A DNA stretch of 64,000 nt from Streptomyces lienomycini (GTDB taxonomy: Bacteria > Actinomycetota > Actinomycetes > Streptomycetales > Streptomycetaceae), in contig NZ_CP116257.1 of the NCBI RefSeq assembly GCF_027947595.1, forward strand, positions 5,146,001-5,210,000. The letters are read 5' to 3'. Within the stretch, counting starts at the first letter, position 1. Every line of letters starts with the position of its first letter. A program made the position numbers and the translations under genes. The notes beneath the pieces are model-generated. The model made no database searches. It was given only the letters and a program-made list of their open reading frames with translations, and was not told where the DNA came from. Of the stretch, positions 9,428-16,986 are shown one piece after another.

Positions 9428-10882
9428 TCAGTCGAAGAGCGCGTGGCGGGGGCGGGAGCGGCCCGTACGCGGCCGGTGGCGGTCGGGGCAGGCGCGTCCC
9501 GCGGCGGGTTCGTCGAGGCCGGCGCGGTACATCCCGTGGGCGACCCGCCGCAGTGCGGCGGCCTCCAGGTCGTCCCGCAGGGCGCCGTCGCGCAGGCGTG
9601 CGGCGGGGCCGAGCAGGGACTCGACGACCGCGAGCGCACCCGCGGTGTCCCCGTGGCGGAGTCGTTCACGGATGCCGGGCAGGCACTCCGGACGCCGGTG
9701 GGCGTCGTCGATGGCCCGGAAGCAGGGCAGTGGCGTTCCGGTCAGGGCGGCGAGCAGTTCCTCGCGGCGGATCTCCGCCGGATCGTGGTCCAGCGCCGCC
9801 AGCGCTCCGTCGACGAGGCCGATCCGGTGCCGGGCTCCCCGGCAGTCCACGATCCGGGGGCCCGCCACCGGGCCCGCGGTCGAGGGCGGGGCGGCCGGTA
9901 CCCGCCCCGGTACCAGTGCCGGGGCGACCAGCGGATGCAGCCGGCCGGCCTCGACGGCACCGGCGCGGACCAGTTCCAGGTCGGGCAGCACCCAGGTCGC
10001 CGCGTCGGGGAGCACCGGCAGCGCGCAGGAGGAGCCGCCCGTGGGCAGCGCCGCGATGCGCGGCGCGGACCGTGGGACACCGTCCGGGCCCGTGTCCAGT
10101 TCCAGGGCCAGCCGTTGCCCGGCCCCGACCCGCACGACGACGGTGGAGGTACCGGTGCCCTCCGCCGTGCCGGTGCGGGTGCCGGTGCCTGGTGCCGTCC
10201 GGTCCTCGGCCCGGAGCAGGATCCCCGCCTCGGCCGCCCACCGGTCTACGGCGCAGTGGCGCTCCGGCTCGGACTCCGCCGCCGGATCCGCGGGTGCGGC
10301 CGGTGCGTCGGCGGGCGGCGGGAGGTCGGCGCCCGAGCGGACGCGCAGTTCACCGGTTCTGCGCGCGTCCCACAGGTGGCGGTGCAGGTCGAGGCGGAAG
10401 CGTCGGCTGGGCCGGGGGTGCGGATGCCGTGCGGTGCCGGCGTGGCGGCCCGTACCGTCCCACAGGGCCAGGCTGATCCGCTGGCCGCCGTCCGCCCAGG
10501 CGGGCGGGGTGCGGACGACGAGGTGCAGCGGGCGTGCGCCGTCGTGGCCCGCGGTGTCGTACCGGGCGAGGGTGAGGGTGAGGCCGGGGCGCAGCAGCCC
10601 GTCCGGGGCGATTCTCGGCATGTGCCAGCGCAGCAGGTCGGGAGCGAGGTGCCGCAGGTCGGCGCGGAGCCGGGAGGCGACAGCGTGGCCGTGGGTGCGC
10701 GCCACGGAGCGCGGGTCGAGGTCGACGTCGACGGCCGCGGCGGCGCACGCGCCCGCCCAGTCCCCGGCACGGCGGCGGGTGGTCGCGGTCTCGATCATGG
10801 AGGGCGGCACGGCGAACTCGCGCACGCGCTGCCAGAGGGAAATGCGGAAGTCGGGGTCCCCGTGGGCGAGGTGAGTGGCCAT
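9428..10882 (-). CDS. Conserved actinobacterial protein of the AAA/VWA unit
   Basis: 484 residues from an ATG with AAGGTGAG 9 bases upstream (a GTG two codons earlier fits the ribosome-binding site worse). No named domain was recognised. The N-terminal part is Arg/His-rich with many paired helices (TTRRRAGDWAGACAAAAVDV). The centre has PSRRFRLDLHRHLWDARR. The C-terminal part has HDPAEIRREELLAALTGTPLP, and HGDTAGALAVVESLLG resembles a TPR-like repeat. The same fold of gene order with MoxR and VWA is, from memory, common in Streptomyces. It is likely a dedicated partner of the ATPase, perhaps a substrate; this is inference. Confidence 0.8.
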   Translation of the reverse strand: MATHLAHGDPDFRISLWQRVREFAVPPSMIETATTRRRAGDWAGACAAAAVDVDLDPRSVARTHGHAVASRLRADLRHLAPDLLRWHMPRIAPDGLLRPGLTLTLARYDTAGHDGARPLHLVVRTPPAWADGGQRISLALWDGTGRHAGTARHPHPRPSRRFRLDLHRHLWDARRTGELRVRSGADLPPPADAPAAPADPAAESEPERHCAVDRWAAEAGILLRAEDRTAPGTGTRTGTAEGTGTSTVVVRVGAGQRLALELDTGPDGVPRSAPRIAALPTGGSSCALPVLPDAATWVLPDLELVRAGAVEAGRLHPLVAPALVPGRVPAAPPSTAGPVAGPRIVDCRGARHRIGLVDGALAALDHDPAEIRREELLAALTGTPLPCFRAIDDAHRRPECLPGIRERLRHGDTAGALAVVESLLGPAARLRDGALRDDLEAAALRRVAHGMYRAGLDEPAAGRACPDRHRPRTGRSRPRHALFD

Positions 10883-11027
10883 CAGCACTCACCTTGCGCG
10901 GACGGGTCCCCCAATCTGCCGACGGGAGGAGTAGTCATCGCGGGGAGCATAGCCTCGCCGTTCGGGAGCCGCCAGGTGTTTTCCGCGCCCCGGACCCGAG
11001 GGCCCCGGCCACGGAGCCGCGGGCGGC

Positions 11028-11387
11028 TCAGTCATGCAGGGGCCGGTCGCCGAGCCGGTGGTCGGCCACGTTCAGCGCCTCGTCGACCAGGCGGCGCAGA
11101 TGTCCGTCGCGCAGCGAGTACACGACCCGGCGTCCGTCCTTGCGGGTGCCGACCAGCCCCGCGAGCCGCAGCCGGGCCAGATGCTGGCTGACCGCCGGGC
11201 GGGCCGCTCCGCACGCCTCGGTGAGGGTGGTGACGTCGGCCTCTCCGCCGGTCAGCGCGTGCAGCAGGGTCAGACGGGTGCGGTCGCCGAGCAGGGCGAG
11301 TACCTCGGCGGCGAGCGCGAACTGCTCCTCGCCGGGTGTGCGCGGGTGCGCATCGTCCGCAGGTGACAGGTGCATGCGTGCGTTCAT
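11028..11387 (-). CDS. ArsR/SmtB-family metal-responsive repressor
   Basis: 119 residues. A winged helix-turn-helix spans about residues 25-105: EVLALLGDRTRLTLLHAL, then the recognition region ACGAARPAVSQHLARLRLAGLV and the wing RKDGRRVVYSL. The C-terminal helix ends HLRRLVDEALNVADHRLGD, with Asp and His residues like those of alpha-5 zinc-site members (SmtB, CzrA, NmtR). It is divergent from a cation-efflux gene, so it probably represses that exporter until zinc, nickel or cobalt binds. The start ATG lies within a palindrome that may be its own operator. Confidence 0.92.
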   Translation of the reverse strand: MNARMHLSPADDAHPRTPGEEQFALAAEVLALLGDRTRLTLLHALTGGEADVTTLTEACGAARPAVSQHLARLRLAGLVGTRKDGRRVVYSLRDGHLRRLVDEALNVADHRLGDRPLHD

Positions 11388-11393
11388 ACGCAC
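11378..11393. promoter_or_regulatory. Candidate ArsR operator
   Basis: Perfect inverted repeat GTGCGT-TCAT-ACGCAC. It overlaps the start codon of the ArsR gene and lies 60 bases ahead of the divergent efflux gene. The position fits joint repression of both. Arm sequence differs from the classic ATGAAC SmtB half-site, so the assignment is by position. Confidence 0.5.
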
Positions 11394-11453
11394 ATAATGG
11401 CGTCGTGGGCGGCGGACGTCCACCCATCGCACCGCGACACCGGAAGGGGCACC

Positions 11454-12512
11454 ATGAGCGACCCGCACCGGCATCACCACCACGACGAGCACCCCCACCC
11501 CGACCGCTCCCCCGCCGACCGGTGGCGCCGGCTCGCGCACCGCCTCGCGCACCGGCTCACCCCCCACTCGCACGAGAGCGCCGACAAGCTGGACCCGGCC
11601 CTGGAGTCCTCGGCCCGCGGGCTGCGCGCCCTGTGGGTGTCCCTGGCGGTGCTGGGTGGGACGGCCCTCGCACAGGCGGCCGTGGTGGTGGTCTCCGGGT
11701 CGGTGGCGCTGCTCGGCGACACCGTGCACAACACCGCGGACGCGCTGACCGCCGTCCCGCTGGGCATCGCCTTCGTCCTGGGCCGGCGCGCGGCCACCCG
11801 GCGCTTCACCTACGGCTACGGGCGGGCGGAGGACCTGGCCGGTGTCGTGATCGTCCTGACGATCACCGCGTCCGCGGTCCTCGCGGCGTGGACGGCGGTG
11901 GACCGGCTGCTCGACCCGCGCCCGGTCGCGCACGTCCCGGCGGTCGCGGTGGCCGCCCTGGCCGGCTTCGCCGGGAACGAGTGGGTGGCCCGCCACCGGA
12001 TCCGCGTGGGCCGGGAGATCGGCTCCGCCGCGCTGGTCGCCGACGGGCTGCACGCCCGCACCGACGGCTACACGTCACTGGCCGTGCTGCTGGGCGCCGG
12101 AGGCACGGCCCTCGGCTGGCAACTCGCCGACCCGCTGGTGGGGCTGGCGATCACGGCCGCGATCGTCCTGGTCCTGCGGGACGCGGCGCGCGAGGTGTTC
12201 CGGCGCCTGATGGACGCCGTCGATCCGGCGCTGGTGGACCGGGCCGAGCGCGCACTGGGCGAGGTCCCCGGCGTGCGCGGGGTGGGTGAGCTGCGGCTGC
12301 GCTGGATCGGGCACCGGCTGCGCGCCGAGGTCGCCCTGGTGGTGGACGGCGAGGCGACGGTCCGCGAGGCCCATCGCATCGCCGTGGCGGCCGAGCACGC
12401 CCTGCTGCACGCGGTGCCGCGGCTCACCGCCGCCCTGGTCCACGCCGACCCGGCGCCGTCCGCGGGCGAGGCGGATCCGCACCTGGCGATCGCCCACCAC
12501 GCCACCGCGTGA
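11454..12512 (+). CDS. Cation diffusion facilitator (heavy-metal efflux)
   Basis: 352 residues from an ATG with GGAAGGGG upstream. A His-rich N-terminal tail (HRHHHHDEHPHPD) precedes six membrane segments. TM2 has SVALLGDTVHNTADALT with the HxxxD metal site (H and D four apart), and TM5 has ADGLHARTDGYTS with the second HxxxD, together the Zn-binding tetrad of CDF exporters. A cytoplasmic ferredoxin-like domain ends the protein. It exports Zn or a related divalent metal by proton antiport and is likely controlled by the divergent ArsR protein. Confidence 0.94.
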   Translation: MSDPHRHHHHDEHPHPDRSPADRWRRLAHRLAHRLTPHSHESADKLDPALESSARGLRALWVSLAVLGGTALAQAAVVVVSGSVALLGDTVHNTADALTAVPLGIAFVLGRRAATRRFTYGYGRAEDLAGVVIVLTITASAVLAAWTAVDRLLDPRPVAHVPAVAVAALAGFAGNEWVARHRIRVGREIGSAALVADGLHARTDGYTSLAVLLGAGGTALGWQLADPLVGLAITAAIVLVLRDAAREVFRRLMDAVDPALVDRAERALGEVPGVRGVGELRLRWIGHRLRAEVALVVDGEATVREAHRIAVAAEHALLHAVPRLTAALVHADPAPSAGEADPHLAIAHHATA

Positions 12513-12524
12513 GCGCCCGACCGG

Positions 12525-13082
12525 TCAGGCGACGCCGAGCCCTTCCACAACCTCCGCGCCGGGCAGCTCCGCGAAGGCCTTGCCGGGCACCAGCAGCTTG
12601 CCGCGGCGGCGCCCGCTGCCGACGAGGACGTACGGCAGGTCGACGACGGCCGCGTCGACGAGCACGGGCCAGTCGGCGGGCAGGCCGACCGGGGTGATGC
12701 CGCCGTACTCCATGCCGGTCTCGCCGGTGGCGGTGTCCATCGGGGCGAAGGATGCCTTGCGCGCCCCTAGGCGACGGCGTACGACACCGTTGACGTCGAC
12801 CCGGGTGGTGGAGAGCACCACACAGGCGGCGAGCGTCGTCCCGCCGCCCCGCTTGCCGCTGACCACCACGCAGTTGGCGGACTGTTCGAGCAGCTCACGG
12901 CCGTAGTGCTCGACGAAGGTGGCGGTGTCGGCCCATTCCGGTTCGGTGTCGACGTAGAGGATCCGGTCGGCCGGTACGGTGCCGTTCCAGCGGCGTACGC
13001 CGTCGGCGACGGGGCGGGTCAGGTCGTCGAGGCGGTCGGGGGCAGGCGTGGCGCTGTCGAAGTTCCCGATGGGTGCGTGCAT
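12525..13082 (-). CDS. YbaK/EbsC-type aminoacyl-tRNA editing protein
   Basis: 185 residues. A single YbaK/ProX editing domain: YGRELLEQSANCVVVSGKRGG, LSTTRVDVNGVVRRRLGARKASFAP, the METGMEYGGITP-like region (TGETGMEYGGITPVGLP) and a basic C-terminal segment GSGRRRGKLLVPGKAF. These are the hallmarks of stand-alone deacylases that clear mischarged tRNAs such as Ala- or Cys-tRNA(Pro). The specificity cannot be read. It ends 12 bases from the convergent efflux gene. Confidence 0.88.
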   Translation of the reverse strand: MHAPIGNFDSATPAPDRLDDLTRPVADGVRRWNGTVPADRILYVDTEPEWADTATFVEHYGRELLEQSANCVVVSGKRGGGTTLAACVVLSTTRVDVNGVVRRRLGARKASFAPMDTATGETGMEYGGITPVGLPADWPVLVDAAVVDLPYVLVGSGRRRGKLLVPGKAFAELPGAEVVEGLGVA

Positions 13083-13220
13083 GGCGGCACGCTAGCAACG
13101 GCGGGCGGCCCGGCGAACGGCCGTCTCGGTGGACGGGCGGCACGGGACGGCCGTGATCATCCCCGTCGGTCCGTCGCCCTCGCCGCCGGGCCGGACGGCC
13201 CGGCACCCGGCACCCGGCGC

Positions 13221-14024
13221 TCAGCTCTCCGCGGCCGGTTCCGCGAGCCGGCCCGCCCCCTTGGCCGGGTCGTCCAGCGCGGCGAGCCGGGCCACCGCCT
13301 CGTCGTCCAGCTTCGACAGCTCCCGCAGCTGCCCTGGCGTGACCCCGTCGGGGATCGGCACCGGGGCCGGTGTCCGCAGCGGCGGCTGCCAGCCCTCGGC
13401 GGGTGTCCAGCGGCGAACGACTCGGGCGGGGGCGCCCGCCACCACCGCGTGGTCGGGGACCGTGCCCCGGACGACGGCACCGGCGGCCACGACCACGTTC
13501 CGGCCGATCCGGGCGCCCGGCAGGATGACCGCGCCGGTGCCGATCCAGCACCCGGGGCCGATCTCCACCGGGTCCATCCGGGGCCACTGCTTGCCGATGG
13601 GCCGGTGCGGGTCGTCGTAGGAGTGGTTGGTGGAGGTGACGTAGACGTACGGGCCGAAGTAGCAGTCGCTGCCGACGGTGACGGTGGTGTCCGCGATGAC
13701 GTGGCTGCCGCGGCCGAGGACGACTCCGTCGCCGATGCGCAGGATCGGCTCCGGGCCGAGGTCGAGGTCGGGCATGAGCCCGGCGGTCAGCGTGACCTGC
13801 TCGCCGATGATGCAGTGGGCACCGACATGGATCCAGGGCTCGCCGAAGACGGTGCCGAGGGGGAAGGCGAGCCGGGTGCCCGTGCCGAGGGCGCCGAAGC
13901 GGAAGCGTCCGGGGTGCGCGGCGGTGACGGAACCGGTGCGCTGCACCCAGGCCCAGCCCGCGTGGACGGCCCGCTGAGCGAGGCGGCTCCGCCAGGACGA
14001 GAACGTGTTCTTGCGGTGGGGCAC
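13221..14024 (-). CDS. Hexapeptide-repeat acyltransferase
   Basis: 267 residues from a GTG (VPHRKNTFSSW). An ATG 11 codons upstream is possible but has no ribosome-binding site. A left-handed beta-helix covers about residues 50-200, seen as repeating hydrophobic hexads (VTLTAGL, RIGDGVVLGRGSHVIADTTV, IGTGAVILPGARIGRNVVV). A loop with TSTNHSYDD is typical of O-acetyl and acyl transferases with a catalytic His. The C-terminus APARVVRRWTPAEGWQPP is a tail. The substrate is unknown; a sugar or lipid acceptor is plausible. Confidence 0.83.
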   Translation of the reverse strand: MPHRKNTFSSWRSRLAQRAVHAGWAWVQRTGSVTAAHPGRFRFGALGTGTRLAFPLGTVFGEPWIHVGAHCIIGEQVTLTAGLMPDLDLGPEPILRIGDGVVLGRGSHVIADTTVTVGSDCYFGPYVYVTSTNHSYDDPHRPIGKQWPRMDPVEIGPGCWIGTGAVILPGARIGRNVVVAAGAVVRGTVPDHAVVAGAPARVVRRWTPAEGWQPPLRTPAPVPIPDGVTPGQLRELSKLDDEAVARLAALDDPAKGAGRLAEPAAES

Positions 14025-14131
14025 CCGCTCACGGTAGCCCGCGCGCGGTACGGCCATGGCCGCGCCGTGCTGTGATCTTCACCCCACCGGGTGGCGTACG
14101 GTGCCGTACATCACCCGAGCAGGAGGCGAAG

Positions 14132-14668
14132 ATGACACAGAAGGCGCTGATCACGGGCATCGGCGGCAAGGAACCGACGGTGGACGCGGAGGCGTTCGTG
14201 GCACCGACGTGCTCGGTCGTCGGTGATGTGACGCTGCACGCCGGGGCGAGCGTCTGGTACGGCGCCGTGCTGCGGGGCGACGTCGAGCGGATCTCCGTCG
14301 GCGCGAGCAGCAACGTCCAGGACAACTGCACGCTCCACGCCGACCCGGGCTTCCCCGTCACCGTCGGCGAGCGCGTCTCCATCGGGCACAACGCCGTGGT
14401 GCACGGCGCCACCGTCGAGGACGACTGCCTGATCGGCATGGGCGCCACGGTCCTCAACGGCGCGGTGATCGGCGCCGGTTCACTGGTCGCCGCGCAGGCC
14501 CTGGTCCCGCAGGGGATGCGGGTGCCGCCGGGGTCGCTGGTCGCGGGGGTCCCGGCGAAGGTCAAGCGGGAGCTGACGGAGGAGGAGCGTCAGGGGGTCA
14601 CGCTGAACGGCACGATGTACGCGGCGCTGGCCGGGGAGCATCGGGATGCGGTGGGACAGGTGCGGTGA
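14132..14668 (+). CDS. Gamma-carbonic-anhydrase-like hexapeptide protein
   Basis: 178 residues with AGGAGG six bases before the ATG. The left-handed beta-helix shows the gamma-CA order: FVAPTCSVVGDVTLHAGASV, WYGAVLRGD, NVQDNCTLHAD (first zinc His), VGERVSIGHNAVVHGA (two more zinc His in GHNAVVHG). All three metal histidines are present. Family members (CaiE/YrdA/Cam) include active and inactive proteins, so carbonic anhydrase activity is possible but unproven. It is divergent from the hexapeptide acyltransferase. Confidence 0.9.
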   Translation: MTQKALITGIGGKEPTVDAEAFVAPTCSVVGDVTLHAGASVWYGAVLRGDVERISVGASSNVQDNCTLHADPGFPVTVGERVSIGHNAVVHGATVEDDCLIGMGATVLNGAVIGAGSLVAAQALVPQGMRVPPGSLVAGVPAKVKRELTEEERQGVTLNGTMYAALAGEHRDAVGQVR

Positions 14669-14674
14669 TCGGCC

Positions 14675-14729
14675 GGCTGCGGCTTCGTCGTGGCTGATCG
14701 CGCGGTTCCCCGCGCCCCTTCGGGGGCGC
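14675..14729. terminator. Streptomyces-type dispersed intergenic hairpin
   Basis: Between two converging genes lies GCGCCCC-TTCG-GGGGCGC (14712-14729), a 7-bp stem on a UUCG tetraloop. It is preceded by the GGCTGATCGCGCGGTTCCCC context that I recall as recurring many times in Streptomyces genomes. It would end transcription from both sides. Confidence 0.7.
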
Positions 14730-14730
14730 C

Positions 14731-15366
14731 TCACTCCCCGGCGGCGACCGGCTCGGGCGTCTGCTGGGCCTTACTCGCCCTCCGCTTGACGATCAGCATG
14801 GAGGCGACGCCGATCAGGACCGCGACCACCAGGCCCAGCCACGAGAAGCGCTTGAGCCAGTCCTCCGCGACGACGCCGACGTAGTAGATGACGGCGGTGG
14901 TGCCGCCCGCCCACAGGATGCCGCCGAGGACGTTGGCGATCAGGAACTTCCAGTAAGGCATCCGCAGCACACCGGCCAGCGGGCCGGCGAAGATGCGCAG
15001 CAGGGCGACGAAGCGGCCGAAGAAGACGGCCCACATGCCCCACTTCTGGAAGGACCGCTCGGCGGTGGCGACGTGCCCCTCGCTGAAGTGCTTGGGGAAC
15101 TTCGCGCCCAGCCAGGCCAGCAGCGGCCGGCCACCCTTGCGGCCGATGGCGTAGCCGATGGAGTCGCCGATCACCGCGCCCGCGCTGGCGCAGGCTCCGA
15201 GGACCAGCGGGTCGATTCCGCCGTGCTGCGACGACAGCAGGGCCGCCGACACCAGGATGATCTCGCCGGGCAACGGGATGCCCAGGCTCTCCAGACCGAT
15301 GACCAGTCCGACGACGGCGTAGACGGCCGCCGCGGGCACCGTGTCGAGCCATTCCTGGACGTGCAA
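14731..15366 (-). CDS. DedA-family membrane protein
   Basis: 211 residues, apparently from a TTG start with GGAGGGTGG about 9 bases upstream. The DedA/SNARE-assoc domain is clear: GIPLPGEIILVSAALL, SAGAVIGDSIGYAIGRKGG, FFGRFVALLRIFAGPLAG with the conserved charged and Arg residues (E34-type and R in GRFV). Four or more membrane segments. DedA proteins are now regarded as proton-coupled lipid flippases or undecaprenyl phosphate translocases. A TVP38 relative and UppP lie about 5-6 kb away. Confidence 0.92.
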   Translation of the reverse strand: MHVQEWLDTVPAAAVYAVVGLVIGLESLGIPLPGEIILVSAALLSSQHGGIDPLVLGACASAGAVIGDSIGYAIGRKGGRPLLAWLGAKFPKHFSEGHVATAERSFQKWGMWAVFFGRFVALLRIFAGPLAGVLRMPYWKFLIANVLGGILWAGGTTAVIYYVGVVAEDWLKRFSWLGLVVAVLIGVASMLIVKRRASKAQQTPEPVAAGE

Positions 15367-15393
15367 CGCCCCACCCTCCGCTTCGGATACCTG

Positions 15394-15427
15394 TTCCCGG
15401 TGCGCCTCGCACGAGGCGCACCGGGAA
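15394..15427 (-). terminator. Strong intrinsic-type hairpin after the thioesterase gene
   Basis: A perfect 16-bp inverted repeat with a 2-base centre, TTCCCGGTGCGCCTCG then CGAGGCGCACCGGGAA. It lies 20 bases beyond the stop of the minus-strand hotdog gene and just upstream of the DedA ribosome-binding site, so it should separate the two transcripts. Confidence 0.8.
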
Positions 15428-15447
15428 GCGTACCGGGTCGGCGGGGG

Positions 15448-15900
15448 TCAGCTGTTGGGGCGCAGGGTCCATATGACGGTCATCTCACCGGTCACGGCGC
15501 CGTCCTCGCGCCGGATGGCGACGCTCACCGGGAATTCGGGGCGGTCACCGGCATCGAGTTCGGCGACGACCTCGGCGACGGGGCGGCCGAGGGTCGCGGT
15601 GGCGGTGACCGGGCCGAGGGCGATCTTCCTGAAGGCGATCTCCGCGGTGACCGGCAGCGGCACCGCCCGGGAGAGCTGGTCACCGAAGGCGGCCAGCACG
15701 ATCGCGCCGCTGGCCGACTCGCCCAGCGTGAACATGGCTCCGGCGTGCGGCCCGCCGACGTGGTTGCGGTACTCGCTCTGGTCGGGGAGGGCCAGGACGG
15801 CCTTCTCCGGGGTGGTCTCCAGGTACTCGAGGTTCAGGGTCCGGACCATCGGCACCGTGGCGGCGAGCAACTCGCCGATCGACATCTGATCTGCGCTCAT
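15448..15900 (-). CDS. Hotdog-fold thioesterase-like protein (DUF4442/PaaI type)
   Basis: 150 residues. The hotdog signature EYRNHVGGPHAGAMFTLGESASG (about residues 43-65) combines the central helix with the HVGGPHAG turn, as in DUF4442 and PaaI-like thioesterases. The strands after it (PVTAEIAFRKIALGPVTATA) fit. It probably hydrolyses acyl-CoA thioesters or binds them; the substrate is unknown. It starts about 70 bases from the divergent membrane-anchored gene. Confidence 0.85.
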   Translation of the reverse strand: MSADQMSIGELLAATVPMVRTLNLEYLETTPEKAVLALPDQSEYRNHVGGPHAGAMFTLGESASGAIVLAAFGDQLSRAVPLPVTAEIAFRKIALGPVTATATLGRPVAEVVAELDAGDRPEFPVSVAIRREDGAVTGEMTVIWTLRPNS

Positions 15901-15969
15901 GCCGGAAGGTTACCCGTGAGTAGCATCCAGGGCCAGGCCCCGGGGAAGATCGCCGTATGCTGTGCGCCC

Positions 15970-16917
15970 ATGTGGCCAGGAGAGCAGTCACCCACCGGCG
16001 GACCGGACCCCCGGCAGCCCAACCCGTACCGGCAGCCCGGGTACCAGCAGCACCAGCCTTACGCCGGGCAGCAGCAGCCTGCCGCCTGGCAGGCCCCCAC
16101 GGTCGCGCCCGCCGGGCCGCCCGGCCGTGGACCGGGCGGCCGCACGAAGGTGGTGGCGGTCGTCGCCGCGGCGGCCGTGGTCCTCGCCGCCGCCGTGACC
16201 GGAGCCGTCCTGCTGGGCGGCGGCGAGGACGAGGCGGCCCCCGCCCCGACCGCCCCCGCCTCCTCCTCGCCGCCCGCCTCCACCGCCGGAAACCCGCGCG
16301 ACGCCGACGGCACCCCGCGGTCCACCGTCGAGGGCTGGACGGTCGTGGCCAATCCCGACCAGGGCATCGCCTTCGACGTACCGCCCTCCTGGGCTCCGCA
16401 GTCGCGCGACTGGGTCACCTACGTCGCCGAGAACGACGACCCCGACGAGAAGCCCCTGGTCGGGATGAAGGCCCCTGCCGTCCTCCAGGAGGAGTGGTGC
16501 GGGTCGGACGGCGACCGGGACGGTTCGGTCGACCACACGCCGCTGGCCAGTGCGGGCACCCGCGGCAACAACGGCGCGCGGAGCACCGGGGAGATAGCCC
16601 GCACCGACTCCGCGACGTGGGTCTACGGGGCCTTCACCCAGCCGGACCGGGACAAGGTGTCGACGGGACCGGTGGCGTCCTTCACCACCGCCTCCGGCAT
16701 CGAGGGCAGCGTCGCCACCTCCCGGTCGTCCGGGGTGGAGAAGAAGGACAAGTGCGACGTGAACGGCAAGGCGACCACGTTCGCCTTCAAGTCCGCCGAC
16801 GGCGGCTTCGCCTCCTGGTCGTTCGTCGGCGCCGCCGACGTCGCCGACGAGGTGCCCGAAGCCACCGTCCGCGAGATCCTCGCGACCGTGCGGGAGTACG
16901 CCCCGTCAAAGTCGTGA
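15970..16917 (+). CDS. Membrane-anchored extracellular protein, paralog 1
   Basis: 315 residues. A Pro/Gln/Gly-rich cytoplasmic head (about 1-55, with QPGYQQHQPY) leads to one membrane segment (about 58-82, VVAVVAAAAVVLAAAVTGAV). A Ser/Pro linker and an extracellular domain of about 200 residues follow (WTVVANPDQGIAFDVPPSW, EEWCGSD, SFTTASGIEGSV, KKDKCDVNGKATTFAF, EVPEATVREILATV). Two Cys suggest a disulfide. No Shine-Dalgarno; a TATGCT lies 8 bases before the ATG, consistent with a leaderless mRNA. The neighbouring gene is a clear paralog. Function unknown. Confidence 0.82.
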   Translation: MWPGEQSPTGGPDPRQPNPYRQPGYQQHQPYAGQQQPAAWQAPTVAPAGPPGRGPGGRTKVVAVVAAAAVVLAAAVTGAVLLGGGEDEAAPAPTAPASSSPPASTAGNPRDADGTPRSTVEGWTVVANPDQGIAFDVPPSWAPQSRDWVTYVAENDDPDEKPLVGMKAPAVLQEEWCGSDGDRDGSVDHTPLASAGTRGNNGARSTGEIARTDSATWVYGAFTQPDRDKVSTGPVASFTTASGIEGSVATSRSSGVEKKDKCDVNGKATTFAFKSADGGFASWSFVGAADVADEVPEATVREILATVREYAPSKS

Positions 16918-16986
16918 GACTTCGGTACGTCCCTGACAAGGCCCGGTGACCGAATCGTGTCCTGGGCGGCATTAGGGTGACTGCCC

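Noticed and set aside
8650..11191. Large plus-strand ORFs over the AAA/VWA unit
   Set aside because: Antisense shadows; low-complexity Arg/Ala/Gly translation without any family motif.
14675..14729. A novel regulatory RNA
   Set aside because: The sequence resembles a dispersed Streptomyces intergenic repeat with a UUCG hairpin and fits a two-way terminator.
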